A stretch of DNA of 64,000 nt, taken from assembly GCF_006658505.1 (NCBI RefSeq), contig NZ_VFUZ01000004.1:62001-126000 (forward strand), written 5' to 3'. Under the pieces are notes generated by a model that searched no databases, was not told the DNA's origin, and saw nothing but the letters and a program-made list of their open reading frames with translations. This DNA is from Mesorhizobium sp. B2-4-15 (GTDB taxonomy: Bacteria; Pseudomonadota; Alphaproteobacteria; Rhizobiales; Rhizobiaceae). Shown piece after piece: positions 17,212-26,814 of this stretch. The translations under genes and the position numbers were made by a program. How positions within the stretch are numbered: the stretch's first letter is position 1; the number at the start of each line of letters is the position of its first letter.

Positions 17212-17409
17212 TGATGCAATGCCGGGGACGACGTGAATCGGGCCTGTCGAGTTACACCGAAACCGCCAGCCCCAGGATTCCGGCGTCAATCCCGATGCCC
17301 CGACGGTAAGTGAAACCTTTCACGCAGAGCCAAATCACGATACGGCAAGGCATGTGCTGACCGGGTACGCGCACCGGGTCCGGCTTCGCCAACATGGCCA
17401 GGTATCCCG

Positions 17410-18384
17410 ATGACGACCGCGGCCAATATTTCCTGGAAAAATCGTCTTGTCCTGTCGGTCGCGCGATTGTGGCTGACGGTTCGTCACCCTGGCCTTGTCG
17501 CGCGATTTGCCACGAAACTGGGCTATCTGCCCAATCCGGCCGCGCCCGAGCGCTACCATGAGCTGTTGCTTTGGCGAAAGATCCTCGACCGCAATCCGTT
17601 GTTCGTGACGTTGACCGACAAGCTCGCTGCCAAGGTCTATATCCGTGACACCTGCCCCGGGATCGCCATGCCAAAGACGCTCTGGTCCGGGGGCGACGCT
17701 GCCGACATCCCTGCGGATATGCTGATCGGCCCCGTTGTGGTCAAGGCAAACCATGGCTGCGCGATGAACATATTCGTATCCGACGGTGAGCCGGATCGCG
17801 CCGTCATCGTACGCAAGGCGAGACGCTGGCTCAAGAAACGCTACGGACGGCGCGACGGCGAATGGGCGTACTGGCCTGTTGATCCAACCGTCTTCGCGGA
17901 AGAGCGGCTGGCACTTTGCGGCGGAACCATTGCCACAGATATCAAGGTCCATATCTGCAGCGGGGTGATCGCCCACGTCTGGGTCGAGGATAAGACCGCC
18001 CAGCAATCGCTTCTGTTCGACCGGGAAGCCAATCCACTGCCCGGTCGCGATCCGGACTATCCCCGCGAGGACCAGGCCTTGCCGGTCAGCGCTCGGCTCA
18101 TCGACTACGTTCGCCAGGCAATCTCGATCGCGCCGGGGATCGCTGGCGATCTCGATTATATCCGTATCGACTTTTTGGTCACCGACGAGCGGCTCTATGC
18201 CGGCGAGGTGGTTGTCTACACAGCCGCCGGCTACGGCACATGGACAAACCCGGCGATCACGGCGGAGATCGAGCGGCTCTGGCGGCTGGAGCAATCAGCA
18301 TTCCTGCGCCGACGGCACAAGGGCGCCATGCGCCTCTATGCCGAAGCGCTCAGTGCCAGATGCCGGAGCAGCCGAGATCACTGA
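17410..18384 (+). CDS. TupA-like ATP-grasp family protein
   Basis: A 324-residue protein of the TupA-like ATP-grasp family, named after a teichuronopeptide synthesis gene in Bacillus. Visible features are YHELLLWRKILDRNPLFVTLTDKLAAKVYI, typical of the N-terminal part, then LIGPVVVKANHGCAMNIFV with the ATP-contacting Lys. Acidic metal-binding residues follow in DLDYIRIDFLVTDERLYAGE. A C-terminal WTNPAITAEIERLW ends the domain. Members are often found in capsule, exopolysaccharide or glycopeptide loci and may ligate an amino acid to a sugar polymer. Here it stands alone on its strand, 2 kb from the exopolysaccharide locus. Substrate unknown. Confidence 0.75.
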   Translation: MTTAANISWKNRLVLSVARLWLTVRHPGLVARFATKLGYLPNPAAPERYHELLLWRKILDRNPLFVTLTDKLAAKVYIRDTCPGIAMPKTLWSGGDAADIPADMLIGPVVVKANHGCAMNIFVSDGEPDRAVIVRKARRWLKKRYGRRDGEWAYWPVDPTVFAEERLALCGGTIATDIKVHICSGVIAHVWVEDKTAQQSLLFDREANPLPGRDPDYPREDQALPVSARLIDYVRQAISIAPGIAGDLDYIRIDFLVTDERLYAGEVVVYTAAGYGTWTNPAITAEIERLWRLEQSAFLRRRHKGAMRLYAEALSARCRSSRDH

Positions 18385-18504
18385 ATCGATCAGCGCCGGC
18401 AGATCAGGGCGGCGAGGCAACCGCCTCCAAAAACGGTAATGGCCGCAGGCCAAACCGGCGCCGCCATTTTGCCTTGAACCCACATGCCAACGTCGGCGAT
18501 GGTA

Positions 18505-18810
18505 TCAGCGTCGGCTGAATAACAGGCTGGCCACCAGGCCGAGCACCACAAGGCCAACCGCCGCAGCTGCCGCCGGATGGTCGCGGGCCGATCTCTCGAT
18601 CACCCTTCCCTGCCTGCGAATTGCCGGCATGGCCTCCCGCAGACGCCCGGCAAGATCGGAATATGTGTCGAGCGCGGCATCACGACTATCTTCATAGTAG
18701 GCGCCACCCCGCCTGGACACTGCCTTGCGCAACGCCGCGAGTTCCCTCGACAGCGCCGTGACTTGCTTTTCGAGATCGATGTCCGAAAGGGTCGAGAATG
18801 GTGCCATCAT
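18505..18810 (-). CDS. ElaB/DUF883-like membrane-anchored protein
   Basis: A 101-residue protein with an N-terminal amphipathic, probably coiled-coil segment (DLEKQVTALSRELAALRKAV). A charged middle follows, then one C-terminal transmembrane helix (AAAAVGLVVLGLVASLLF) ending in RR. This layout matches the ElaB/YqjD/DUF883 group, which anchors ribosomes or other complexes to the inner membrane in E. coli. Whether this member does so is unknown. Two ATGs at 18810 and 18807 follow an AAGGAA Shine-Dalgarno sequence. A longer upstream reading overlaps the MerR gene and is rejected. Confidence 0.7.
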   Translation of the reverse strand: MMAPFSTLSDIDLEKQVTALSRELAALRKAVSRRGGAYYEDSRDAALDTYSDLAGRLREAMPAIRRQGRVIERSARDHPAAAAAVGLVVLGLVASLLFSRR

Positions 18811-18898
18811 GCGTTTCCTTCTCTTGCAGAAGGAAACGTAACGCCTCACCCCAAAGGCGGGTTCCAGTTTCGCGGCTTCAAAGCACTTCGGGCGGCGC

Positions 18899-19438
18899 TC
18901 AGCGCACCTGGTCGAGCAAGCGCTTGCATTCGAGCAGGTCGAACAGCGCCTCCTGCAGCAGTGCGCGATTGTCGCGCGAGAGTTTCGAGGCGTCCGGTTG
19001 AACGGGACCCTCCTCATCGCCCTTGCCAAGGCCGAAAAAGCGGCGACTGGGCTTGACCCTTGGCTGGCCAACCAGTTCATCATCGCCGCCGCGCGGCTGC
19101 GCTGCCGGCGTCAGCGGCACCTGGTCGGCCTGCTTTCGCTGGGAAATGGCCTCGACCGCGGCCATGTCGCCATTGCCGATGGCAACCAGGAAATGATTGC
19201 CGTTTTCGCGCAGCAGCTTCTGCACGCCCTTGATGGTGTAACCCTGGTCGTAGAGCATGTGGCGGATGCCCTTGATCAACTCGACATCCTGCGGCCGGTA
19301 GTAGCGTCGGCCGCCGCCGCGCTTCATCGGCTTGATCTGGTTGAAGCGCGTTTCCCAGAAACGCAGCACATGCTGCGGCAGGTCGAGGTCTTCGGCGACC
19401 TCGCTGATGGTACGGAAGGCGTCAGGGCTCTTGTCCAT
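18899..19438 (-). CDS. MerR-family transcriptional regulator
   Basis: A 179-residue regulator with a MerR-type winged helix at the N-terminus. [20 protein letters not shown] leads to [20 protein letters not shown] and [20 protein letters not shown]. The C-terminal half is charged and includes [19 protein letters not shown], without a recognised ligand domain or cysteine cluster. It lies 215 bp downstream of ihfA on the same strand. The ihfA-MerR order is common in Rhizobiales. The start at 19438 ([10 protein letters not shown]) fits the family's usual N-terminus. A small hairpin, CATTCCG-TTTGCG-CGGAATG at 19514-19533, lies in its leader. Confidence 0.88.
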   Translation of the reverse strand: MDKSPDAFRTISEVAEDLDLPQHVLRFWETRFNQIKPMKRGGGRRYYRPQDVELIKGIRHMLYDQGYTIKGVQKLLRENGNHFLVAIGNGDMAAVEAISQRKQADQVPLTPAAQPRGGDDELVGQPRVKPSRRFFGLGKGDEEGPVQPDASKLSRDNRALLQEALFDLLECKRLLDQVR

Positions 19439-19653
19439 GGGCGAAATCCTCACGCTGGAACGTGATCCGGAACGGTCTTCAGACGAGATCACGCTCAACA
19501 AAGAGAGAAGCTCATTCCGTTTGCGCGGAATGGATCATACGCGGAACACCAATCCGGCCATGCTGCCGAATCGGGCCTTATTTCAGCGGTTTGTGAAACA
19601 ATATTCAAGCCCAACGTTATGGTGGGGCCGGTTTTTCAACCGTACAATGGACG

Positions 19654-19977
19654 CTACTTGCCGCCCTTGGCCTTGCTGTTCTGGTGAGAACGCAAGATGC
19701 GGTTCTTCAATACGTTGGACGACTTGAAGGTCATCACCCGGCGCGGCAGGATGGGCACCTCTTCACCGGTCTTGGGATTGCGTCCGATGCGCTCGTTCTT
19801 GGAGCGGACATGGAATGTCGCGAAGGACGACAGCTTGACCGTCTCACCGCGGACGATGGCTTCGCAGATTTCGTCCAGAACGGCTTCAACGAGTTCGGCG
19901 GATTCAGTGCGCGACAGACCAACCTTCCGGTAGACGGCCTCGGCAAGGTCGGCGCGCGTAAGTGTCTTTCCCCCCAT
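19654..19977 (-). CDS. ihfA: Integration host factor subunit alpha
   Basis: A 107-residue HU/IHF-family DNA-bending protein. [22 protein letters not shown] forms the first helices. [20 protein letters not shown] leads into the beta arm, where [20 protein letters not shown] carries the conserved Pro that intercalates into DNA. This is the alpha-subunit pattern ([12 protein letters not shown]). The C-terminal tail is Lys/Gly-rich. It works as a heterodimer with IhfB, which is not in this window. fabH lies upstream, about 100 bp away, and MerR downstream. Confidence 0.95.
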   Translation of the reverse strand: MGGKTLTRADLAEAVYRKVGLSRTESAELVEAVLDEICEAIVRGETVKLSSFATFHVRSKNERIGRNPKTGEEVPILPRRVMTFKSSNVLKNRILRSHQNSKAKGGK

Positions 19978-20078
19978 GCGACCGTCCCATCAGCTCAAAC
20001 ATAAAATCGGCACAACAACGGCTGAGCCTAAGTAATTGATCCGGCAAGGTCAAGGACCGAAACCGAGCCGTTCGGCAC

Positions 20079-21050
20079 TTACCAGCGGACCAGAACGGCA
20101 CCCCATGTGAAGCCGCCGCCCATCGCTTCCAGGAGCACGAGGTCACCCTTCTTGATGCGCCCATCGGCAACGGCCACCGACAGCGCCAACGGCACCGAGG
20201 CCGCCGAGGTGTTACCGTGCAAATTGACCGTAACCACCACTTTCTGTTCGGCAATACCGAGCTTCTTGGCGGAAGCGTCAATAATTCGTTTATTGGCCTG
20301 GTGCGGCACGAACCAGTCGAGATCGTCGGCGGTGATGCCGGCGGCCGAGAAGGTCGCCTCGATGACGTCGGTGATCATGCCGACCGCATGCTTGAAGACC
20401 TCGCGGCCCTCCATCCTGAGGTGGCCGACCGTTCCCGTCGTCGATGGTCCGCCATCGACAAAAAGCTTGTCCTTGTGCGTGCCGTCGGAGCGCAGGCTGG
20501 CCGCCAGAACGCCGCGGTCGGCGATCGTGCCGCCCCCCTCGCCCGCTTCCAGCACCAGGGCACCGGCGCCGTCGCCGAACAGCACGCAGGTCGAGCGGTC
20601 GCTCCAGTCGAGAATGCGCGAGAATGTCTCGGAGCCGATCACCAACACGCGTTTGGCCAGGCCGCCGCGAATATAGAGATCGGCCGTGGTCACCGCATAG
20701 ACGAAGCCCGAGCACACCGCCTGCATGTCGAAGGCAAAGCCGTGATGCATGCCGAGCCGGTCCTGGATCTCGACCGCGGTGGCCGGGAACGTGTTGTTGG
20801 GCGTCGACGTCGCCAGCACGATCAGGTCGATGTCATCTGGCGTCAACCCCGCATCGGCGAGGGCGGCGCGCGCCGCTGCCTCGCCCAGGGAAGCCGTCGT
20901 CTCGTCGTCGGCCGCGATATGGCGCTGGCGGATGCCGGTGCGCTGGGCGATCCACTCGTCCGAGGTTTCGACCATGCCTTCGAAATCGGCATTCTTCATG
21001 ATGCGGCGGGGCAGCGCGGCGCCCGTGCCGCGCACGACTGATCTGATCAA
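20079..21050 (-). CDS. fabH: 3-oxoacyl-ACP synthase III (KAS III)
   Basis: Condenses acetyl-CoA with malonyl-ACP to start fatty acid synthesis. The 323-residue thiolase-fold enzyme keeps the whole catalytic triad: Cys113 in DMQAVCSGF, His in [12 protein letters not shown], and Asn in [16 protein letters not shown]. The start must be the TTG at 21050. An in-frame stop lies only four codons upstream, no ATG occurs between, and AGGAAAG supplies a Shine-Dalgarno sequence. It follows plsX by nine bases, so the two genes form one operon for fatty acid and phospholipid synthesis. Confidence 0.95.
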   Translation of the reverse strand: MIRSVVRGTGAALPRRIMKNADFEGMVETSDEWIAQRTGIRQRHIAADDETTASLGEAAARAALADAGLTPDDIDLIVLATSTPNNTFPATAVEIQDRLGMHHGFAFDMQAVCSGFVYAVTTADLYIRGGLAKRVLVIGSETFSRILDWSDRSTCVLFGDGAGALVLEAGEGGGTIADRGVLAASLRSDGTHKDKLFVDGGPSTTGTVGHLRMEGREVFKHAVGMITDVIEATFSAAGITADDLDWFVPHQANKRIIDASAKKLGIAEQKVVVTVNLHGNTSAASVPLALSVAVADGRIKKGDLVLLEAMGGGFTWGAVLVRW

Positions 21051-21059
21051 AGTTCTTTC

Positions 21060-22130
21060 CTATTCGTTCGCGTCGCTAACGACGTCGGATTTCCGAGATG
21101 ACAGGGCATGCGGGTTGCGCGCATGAAACAGGTCCAGGTCGGCCTCGATGCGGTCGATCAGATTGTTGCGCACCATGTCGTAGCCGAGCTCGATCGCCGC
21201 GGCAAAACCGTCCGAATCAGCACCGCCATGGCTTTTGACGACGATGCCGTTCAGTCCCAGGAACACGCCGCCGTTCGAGCGGCCGACATCCATCTTCTCG
21301 CGCAGGCGATCGAAAGCGCCCTTGGCGAAGACATAGCCGATCCTGGCCAGCAGGGTGCGGCTCATCGCGGCGCGCAGATAACCCGCGATCTGGCGGGCGG
21401 TGCCTTCCGCCGTCTTCAGCGCGATGTTGCCGGCAAAGCCTTCCGTCACCACCACGTCGACCGTACCCTTGCCGATATCGTCGCCTTCGACAAAGCCATG
21501 ATAATTCATCGAGGCCATGTTGGCCTCGCGCAGCATGCGTCCCGCTTCCTTGACCTCTTCCTGGCCCTTGATCTCTTCCACGCCGACATTGAGCAAGCCG
21601 ACGGTCGGCCGGGCAATGCCGAATACGGAGCGCGCCATGCCGGTGCCGAGAATGGCAAAATCAATGAGCTGGTGCGCATCGGCGCCGATGGTGGCGCCAA
21701 CGTCGAGGACCACGCTTTCGCCACGCAATGTCGGCCACAAGGCCGCGATCGCCGGACGATCAATGGTGGCCATGGTGCGCAGGCAGAATTTCGACATTGC
21801 CATCAGCGCGCCGGTGTTGCCTGCCGAGATACAGGCGTCCGCCGTGCCCGACTTGACCGCCTCGACCGCCTTCCACATTGACGATTTCCAGCGGCCATGG
21901 CGCAGCGCCTGGCTTGGTTTGTCGTCCATCCTGACCGCGACCTCGCAGTGGAAGAATTCGCTCACCTCGGCCAGTTTGGGAAACTTGGCCAGTTCAGGAC
22001 GCACCACGTCCTCACGCCCGTAGATGACGAAGCGGATGTCTGGGCGGCGGGTCGCAACCGTCATGAGCGCCGGAATGACCACGGCTGGTCCGTGATCGCC
22101 GCCCATGGCATCGATGGAAATCCTGATCAC
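21060..22130 (-). CDS. plsX: Phosphate acyltransferase PlsX
   Basis: Makes acyl-phosphate from acyl-ACP, the first committed step towards phosphatidic acid in the PlsX/PlsY route. The 356-residue protein begins [20 protein letters not shown], the family signature. It continues with [23 protein letters not shown] and [15 protein letters not shown]. The start appears to be the GTG at 22130, because no ATG lies in frame nearby. fabH follows after nine bases. The C-terminus ([20 protein letters not shown]) is longer than in E. coli, as in other rhizobia. Confidence 0.95.
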   Translation of the reverse strand: MIRISIDAMGGDHGPAVVIPALMTVATRRPDIRFVIYGREDVVRPELAKFPKLAEVSEFFHCEVAVRMDDKPSQALRHGRWKSSMWKAVEAVKSGTADACISAGNTGALMAMSKFCLRTMATIDRPAIAALWPTLRGESVVLDVGATIGADAHQLIDFAILGTGMARSVFGIARPTVGLLNVGVEEIKGQEEVKEAGRMLREANMASMNYHGFVEGDDIGKGTVDVVVTEGFAGNIALKTAEGTARQIAGYLRAAMSRTLLARIGYVFAKGAFDRLREKMDVGRSNGGVFLGLNGIVVKSHGGADSDGFAAAIELGYDMVRNNLIDRIEADLDLFHARNPHALSSRKSDVVSDANE

Positions 22131-22243
22131 GCGGTATTCATCTCACGGTTAGGCGGCAGGTCGCTTTAGTGATCGCAAAGGTTTGGCGAAAATAGCGGTT
22201 TTGGGTTTTCACACAACCGACTTTTCCGTCGCGGGCGAGGTTT

Positions 22244-22792
22244 TCAGGATTTTCCCAGCAAGGACCGCAGTTTTTGCTGAAATTCGTTCTCCTCCGGTTC
22301 GGTGTCGCCACCGGCATCCAGGGACGCGCCCGGCTTGCGCGGATAGGGGTCGATCGCCAAACCGAAGTACTGCTCCGCGAGTGCCCCGACATCGATAGTG
22401 TCGCCGGAAAATGTTTCGGGACTGTCGGGCCCGTCCGCATCGAGCAGAATTTCGCCACCGCCTTCAAATCCCTGCCGTCCAAGCTTGGAGTCCTCGGGGA
22501 GCAGCAGCGCCTCGATCGGCTCGTCGATATGCGCCGCGACGGGATCGAGCGTGACGATGCAGGCTTGCGTGATGTCGGCCTCGACACGGCCGCTGACCTT
22601 CACGCCATTGCGCTTCCAGGAGGCGACCAGGAGTTCCGCGCGATAGGCTTCGACGGACACCAGCCCGTGCTCCTCGGCGAGGGCCGCGCGCTGTGTGGCG
22701 TCGGCCTCGATCACCACGGGCAGCCCTTTCTGCGGTAGCCGGGCGACATTCGCGAAAAAGGAAACCGGGCTTTGCGGATCAGCATGTTTCAT
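22244..22792 (-). CDS. DUF177 (YceD-like) protein
   Basis: A 182-residue member of the DUF177/YceD family. Core features include FFANVARLPQKGLPVVIEA, GVKVSGRVEADITQACIVTL and EQYFGLAIDPYPRKPGA. E. coli YceD is tied to 23S rRNA processing and precedes rpmF; here plsX and fabH follow but rpmF is absent, as is usual in alphaproteobacteria. The ATG at 22792 overlaps the stop of the upstream chaperone gene by four bases (ATGA). A gap of 113 bp before plsX has no further gene and may carry the plsX promoter. Confidence 0.85.
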   Translation of the reverse strand: MKHADPQSPVSFFANVARLPQKGLPVVIEADATQRAALAEEHGLVSVEAYRAELLVASWKRNGVKVSGRVEADITQACIVTLDPVAAHIDEPIEALLLPEDSKLGRQGFEGGGEILLDADGPDSPETFSGDTIDVGALAEQYFGLAIDPYPRKPGASLDAGGDTEPEENEFQQKLRSLLGKS

Positions 22793-23337
22793 CGATCGAC
22801 CTCCCTGGCCAGCGGAAATGTCACCGTGCCGGAAACGATTGATTCGGACGGCTGCGCTGCCAGTTGCTTGCAGGCACCGGCGACATAGCCGGCCAATTGC
22901 GATGCTTCCGGCCAGGTGCCTGCGTCGGGCCGGATGTTGCGGGCAAGTGCCGCGGTCAAGCCGTCATGATCGTTTCTTTCCAGCGCATCATCATAGGCGG
23001 CGGTGCGGCCATAAAACATCTTGGCCAGTTTCTTCATGCGCTTCGGCACGCCGACGTCGCCAATGCCCAGTTCCCGCAGCGAATGATCGACGTCGAGAAA
23101 GAATTCGTCGATCAGCACCTGCGCGATCTCCTGCGCCACGCCGCCCTCGCCGCGCAAGCGATGCTGGAACAGGAACATGTGCAGCGAAAGCATCTCGAAA
23201 CGGCCAAGCGGCGTGTCCGGAACATTCCAGTGGGAATAAAATGCAGTCTGCCGCGCCGCCGCCACGATTTGTGCGTAGAGCGCGTCGGTGATGGCGCGGT
23301 TGGTGTGGCGTTCACGGCCAAAAAGGCGCTGGAACAT
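22789..23337 (-). CDS. Ubiquinol-cytochrome c chaperone (Cbp3/UQCC1 family)
   Basis: A 182-residue protein matching the Ubiq_cyt_C_chap family. The N-terminus is MFQRLFGRERHTNRAITDAL; the middle YSHWNVPDTPLGRFEMLSLH and DEFFLDVDHSLRELGIGDVGVPKRMK are strong family markers. In mitochondria Cbp3 helps cytochrome b synthesis and assembly of complex III; the bacterial role is inferred. The start at 23337 is chosen because the reading upstream lies antisense to bamE. It is coupled to DUF177 by a four-base overlap and diverges from bamE with a 114-bp promoter region between them. Confidence 0.9.
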   Translation of the reverse strand: MFQRLFGRERHTNRAITDALYAQIVAAARQTAFYSHWNVPDTPLGRFEMLSLHMFLFQHRLRGEGGVAQEIAQVLIDEFFLDVDHSLRELGIGDVGVPKRMKKLAKMFYGRTAAYDDALERNDHDGLTAALARNIRPDAGTWPEASQLAGYVAGACKQLAAQPSESIVSGTVTFPLAREVDR

Positions 23338-23451
23338 GGGGATGGTCTCCGGGGACCGTTTGTTGAATTGGCCTTGTTGCATCGGCAAGCAAGCTGGTTT
23401 ACCGGTTTTGCGGCCCAGCGCAAGTTGCGGCGATGTAATGGAGAATTGTTG

Positions 23452-23967
23452 TTGCGCGCGCTGAATTTCAAGTCGACCTTCACTTCCAGGCCCGCCGGCG
23501 CGATCTCGCTGCTGCTCATGGTTTCGGCGCTCTCGGCATGCCACACGAACAAGATGATCGGCGATCTCAATCCGAGCGAGACGCTGACGCAAGGGTATGT
23601 CATCGACCAGCAGGCGGTTGATTCGGTACCGGTCGGCTCCAGCCGCGAGCAGGTGCTGCTGGCGCTTGGCACGCCGTCGACCACGGCGACCTTCGACAAC
23701 GAGGCGTTCTACTACATCTCGCAGACGCGCAAGCGCTATGTCGCGTTCGACAAGCCGCACCTGGTCGACCAGCATGTGCTGGCGGTCTATTTCGGCCCGG
23801 ACGGCCGCGTCACCCAGATCGCCAATTACGGCCTGAAGGACGGCAAGATCTTCGACTTCATCTCGCGCACCACCCCTACTGGCGGCAAGGACCAGAACTT
23901 CCTCAGCCAGATCATCAACGGCGCAAGCAAGCTGGCGCCCGGTATCCCCGGCGGCGGCACCCCCTGA
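23452..23967 (+). CDS. bamE: Outer membrane assembly lipoprotein BamE (SmpA/OmlA)
   Basis: A roughly 171-residue lipoprotein of the SmpA/OmlA family, part of the BAM complex that folds outer-membrane proteins. A signal segment (AGAISLLLMVSALSAC) gives the lipobox LSAC. The mature part has PVGSSREQVLLALGTPSTTA, DNEAFYYISQTRKRY, and VLAVYFGPDGRVTQIANYGL, the BamE core. No in-frame ATG precedes the signal. The candidates are three consecutive TTG codons at 23446, 23449 and 23452, just after GGAG at 23440-23443. A strong hairpin terminator follows the stop by about 50 bp. The neighbour on the other strand is the Cbp3-like gene. Confidence 0.88.
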   Translation: MRALNFKSTFTSRPAGAISLLLMVSALSACHTNKMIGDLNPSETLTQGYVIDQQAVDSVPVGSSREQVLLALGTPSTTATFDNEAFYYISQTRKRYVAFDKPHLVDQHVLAVYFGPDGRVTQIANYGLKDGKIFDFISRTTPTGGKDQNFLSQIINGASKLAPGIPGGGTP

Positions 23968-24015
23968 TCTTCAGTCACTGCTTCCCCCGGGAAAGCAGCA
24001 GCATCTCAGGCGACC

Positions 24016-24047
24016 AAAAACCCGTGGGAGCGATCTCACGGGTTTTT
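24016..24047 (+). terminator. Intrinsic terminator after bamE
   Basis: AAAAACCCGTG and CACGGGTTTTT form a perfect 11-bp stem around a 10-base loop, ending in a T-run. It is placed about 50 bp after the bamE stop. The A-run on the left arm means it can also act from the minus strand. Confidence 0.88.
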
Positions 24048-24093
24048 GTTTGGCCCGGACAGGCCGACTTGTCAGTGATGGGGCGTCCTGCGC

Positions 24094-24354
24094 GTGGAAA
24101 TTCTTGCCGCGGCCGAGGACCCTCGACCCTTGAAGAAATCCACCTATCTGAAACGCCGGATTCTGGCCGCATGCGGCATCCATCCGAGAGCCAGGGAGTT
24201 TCGCCGCAAATACGGGCGCGGCGCCTTCGTCACGAGGCTACGTGGGATACGCGGCCTGCCGGCGATGCCTTCGCGCGAACCAGGAGTAGACGACATGCTG
24301 GCCCGCTACCGAAAACGTGCCGAGAGCAATGGAGCCAAGCCTGACGGCGGCTGA
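24094..24354 (+). CDS. Small basic protein of unknown function
   Basis: An open frame of 86 codons from a GTG at 24094, or 74 from a TTG at 24130. The product is strongly basic (STYLKRRILAACGIHPRARE, then FRRKYGRGAFVTRLRGIRGL) with no membrane segment. I recognise no family. Support comes from context: a terminator ends the bamE transcript just upstream and a second one pointing the same way lies 27 bp after this stop, so a separate short transcript is likely. No strong Shine-Dalgarno sequence is seen, and the start is uncertain. It might instead be a non-coding RNA. Confidence 0.4.
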   Translation: MEILAAAEDPRPLKKSTYLKRRILAACGIHPRAREFRRKYGRGAFVTRLRGIRGLPAMPSREPGVDDMLARYRKRAESNGAKPDGG

Positions 24355-24380
24355 AGCACCGTGCCCGATCCCGAACCAAC

Positions 24381-24420
24381 GAAACCCGCGGAGATCGCTC
24401 CGCGCGGGTTTCGCTTTTTT
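24381..24420 (+). terminator. Intrinsic terminator with T-run, between small gene and hppA
   Basis: GAAACCCGCG pairs with CGCGGGTTTC around a loop of about 12 bases, and is followed by GCTTTTTT. The T-run is on the plus strand, so it serves transcripts from the left. It lies 14 bp from the hppA stop on the other strand. Confidence 0.85.
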
Positions 24421-24433
24421 CAACAGCTCTTGC

Positions 24434-26575
24434 TCAGCCGTGCGCGAGCACCGCAAGCAGCAGGAGCGCCACGATGTTGGTGATCTTGATCGCCGGGTTG
24501 ACCGCAGGACCCGCGGTGTCCTTGTAGGGATCGCCGACCGTGTCGCCGGTCACCGAGGCCTTGTGCGCCTCGGAGCCCTTGAGGTGCTTGACGCCGTCCT
24601 TGTCGGTGAAACCGTCCTCGAACGATTTCTTCGCATTGTCCCAGGCGCCGCCGCCCGAGGTCATCGAGATGGCCACGAACAGGCCGTTGACGATAACGCC
24701 GAGCAGCGAGGCGCCGAGTGCCGCGAAAGCGGACGCCTTCGAGCCAGAGATCAAAAGCACGCCGAAATAGACGACAAGCGGCGCCAGAACCGGCAACAGC
24801 GAGGGGATGATCATTTCCCGGATCGCCGCCTTGGTCAGGAGATCGACCGCGCGCGCATAGTTCGGCTTGGAGGTGCCGGCCATGATGCCCGGATCCTCGC
24901 GGAACTGCTTGCGTACTTCCTCGACGATCGAGCCCGCGGCACGACCGACGGCTGTCATGGCGATGCCGCCGAACAGATACGGGATCAGGCCACCAAAGAT
25001 CAGACCGGCGACGACGTAAGGATTGGAGAGGTCGAAGGAGATCTCGCCCATGCCCTGGAAGTAGGGGTATTTGTCGCCATTGGCGGCAAAGAACCTCAGA
25101 TCGTTCGAATAGGCGGCGAACAGCACCAGCGCGCCCAGGCCAGCCGAGCCGATGGCATAGCCTTTGGTCACCGCCTTGGTGGTGTTGCCGACCGCGTCGA
25201 GCGCGTCGGTGGAATGGCGCACTTCCTTGGGCAGGCCTGCCATTTCGGCGATGCCGCCGGCATTGTCGGTGACCGGGCCGAAGGCATCGAGCGCCACGAT
25301 CATGCCGGCAAGACCGAGCATGGTGGTGACGGCGATCGCCGTTCCGAAGAGACCGCCGAGCTGATAGGTGGCGATGATGCCGCCGACGATGACGATGGCC
25401 GGCAGCGCCGTCGATTCCAGCGACACCGCGAGGCCCTGGATGACGTTGGTGCCATGGCCGGTCACCGAAGCCTGGGCGATCGAGTTGACCGGGCGCTTGT
25501 TGGTGCCGGTATAGTATTCGGTGATCACCACGATCAAACCGGTCACCACGAGGCCGATTAGGCCGCAGATGAACAGGTTCTTGCCGGTGATGGTGATGCC
25601 GGCAACCGTGCCGACCTCCCCCCAACCAAGCGTGACCGATGTGGCGACGCCAAGGCCGACGATGGACAGCAGGCCGGTGACGATCAGGCCCTTGTAGAGC
25701 GCGCCCATGATCGAGCCGTTGGAGCCGAGCTTGACGAAGAAGGTGCCGACGATCGAGGTCAGGATGCAGGCGCCGCAGATGGCCAGCGGATAGAGCATCG
25801 CCGCACCGAGCACGGCGGTGCCGCCGAAGAAGATGGCGGCGAGAACCATGGTGGCAACCACGGTCACCGCATAGGTCTCGAACAGGTCGGCGGCCATGCC
25901 GGCGCAGTCGCCGACATTGTCGCCGACATTGTCGGCGATGGTGGCCGGATTGCGCGGATCGTCCTCGGGAATCCCGGCTTCGACCTTGCCGACCAGATCG
26001 CCGCCGACATCAGCACCCTTGGTGAAGATGCCGCCGCCGAGACGGGCGAAGATCGAGATCAGCGAGGCGCCGAAGCCAAGCGCGACCAGAGAATCGATGA
26101 CGACGCGGTCGTTTGGCTGAAGGCCCATGAAATGGGTGAGGATAAGATAGTAGATCGAGACGCCGAGCAGCGCCAGGCCGGCAACCAGCATGCCGGTGAT
26201 GGCACCCGACTTGAAGGCTATGTCGAGACCAGCGGCGAGGCTGTTGGAGGCCGCCTGCGCCGTGCGCACATTGGCGCGGACCGAAACATGCATGCCAATG
26301 AAGCCGGCGGCGCCAGACAGAACGGCGCCGATCAGGAAGCCGATGGCGGCGGTGATCGAAAGCAGCCACCAGGCGAGCAGAAGCACCACAACGCCGACGA
26401 TGGCGATGGTGGTGTACTGGCGCGCCAGATAGGCTTGCGCGCCTTCGCGAATGGCGGCGGAGATTTCCTGCATGCGTGCATTGCCCTGATCGGACGCGAG
26501 AACCGAACGTGTCGCCCAGATGGCGTAGAGGACAGAAAGCAGACCGCAGGCGATGACGGCGGAAATAATGGTCAT
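24434..26575 (-). CDS. hppA: Membrane-bound proton-pumping pyrophosphatase (K+-insensitive)
   Basis: Couples hydrolysis of pyrophosphate to H+ export across the inner or an acidocalcisome membrane. The 713-residue protein has about 15-16 helices and the substrate-site signature [20 protein letters not shown], then [20 protein letters not shown] and a second acidic cluster, [20 protein letters not shown]. The motif GNTTKA has Lys at about 467, where K+-dependent pumps have Ala, so it should be a K+-independent H+ pump. It stands as a single gene, with 239 bp of upstream DNA containing an inverted repeat (GGATTCCG-CGCA-CGGAATCC, 26639-26658). Confidence 0.96.
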   Translation of the reverse strand: MTIISAVIACGLLSVLYAIWATRSVLASDQGNARMQEISAAIREGAQAYLARQYTTIAIVGVVVLLLAWWLLSITAAIGFLIGAVLSGAAGFIGMHVSVRANVRTAQAASNSLAAGLDIAFKSGAITGMLVAGLALLGVSIYYLILTHFMGLQPNDRVVIDSLVALGFGASLISIFARLGGGIFTKGADVGGDLVGKVEAGIPEDDPRNPATIADNVGDNVGDCAGMAADLFETYAVTVVATMVLAAIFFGGTAVLGAAMLYPLAICGACILTSIVGTFFVKLGSNGSIMGALYKGLIVTGLLSIVGLGVATSVTLGWGEVGTVAGITITGKNLFICGLIGLVVTGLIVVITEYYTGTNKRPVNSIAQASVTGHGTNVIQGLAVSLESTALPAIVIVGGIIATYQLGGLFGTAIAVTTMLGLAGMIVALDAFGPVTDNAGGIAEMAGLPKEVRHSTDALDAVGNTTKAVTKGYAIGSAGLGALVLFAAYSNDLRFFAANGDKYPYFQGMGEISFDLSNPYVVAGLIFGGLIPYLFGGIAMTAVGRAAGSIVEEVRKQFREDPGIMAGTSKPNYARAVDLLTKAAIREMIIPSLLPVLAPLVVYFGVLLISGSKASAFAALGASLLGVIVNGLFVAISMTSGGGAWDNAKKSFEDGFTDKDGVKHLKGSEAHKASVTGDTVGDPYKDTAGPAVNPAIKITNIVALLLLAVLAHG

Positions 26576-26814
26576 TGCCGAATTTTCCTCGATTGTTGGC
26601 CCAAATGAACCCCTCCCTGGGCCGTTGAGACAAAGACCGGATTCCGCGCACGGAATCCACCTCTTCGCTGCGGTGTATGCGAAACAGGGCTGCGAACGTC
26701 AAGATATTGTTCGGTTTCTGCCCGGCTTTCGCCCAAAACGTCCGTACTGGACGGCGTGCGCCCTACCCGCCTTGCGGTTAGATCGATTGAAATCGATTCC
26801 GGTGATGAGGCGCG

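Noticed and set aside
17335..18294. 319-codon minus-strand open frame opposite the ATP-grasp gene
   Set aside because: The plus-strand product matches the TupA-like family; this is its antisense shadow.
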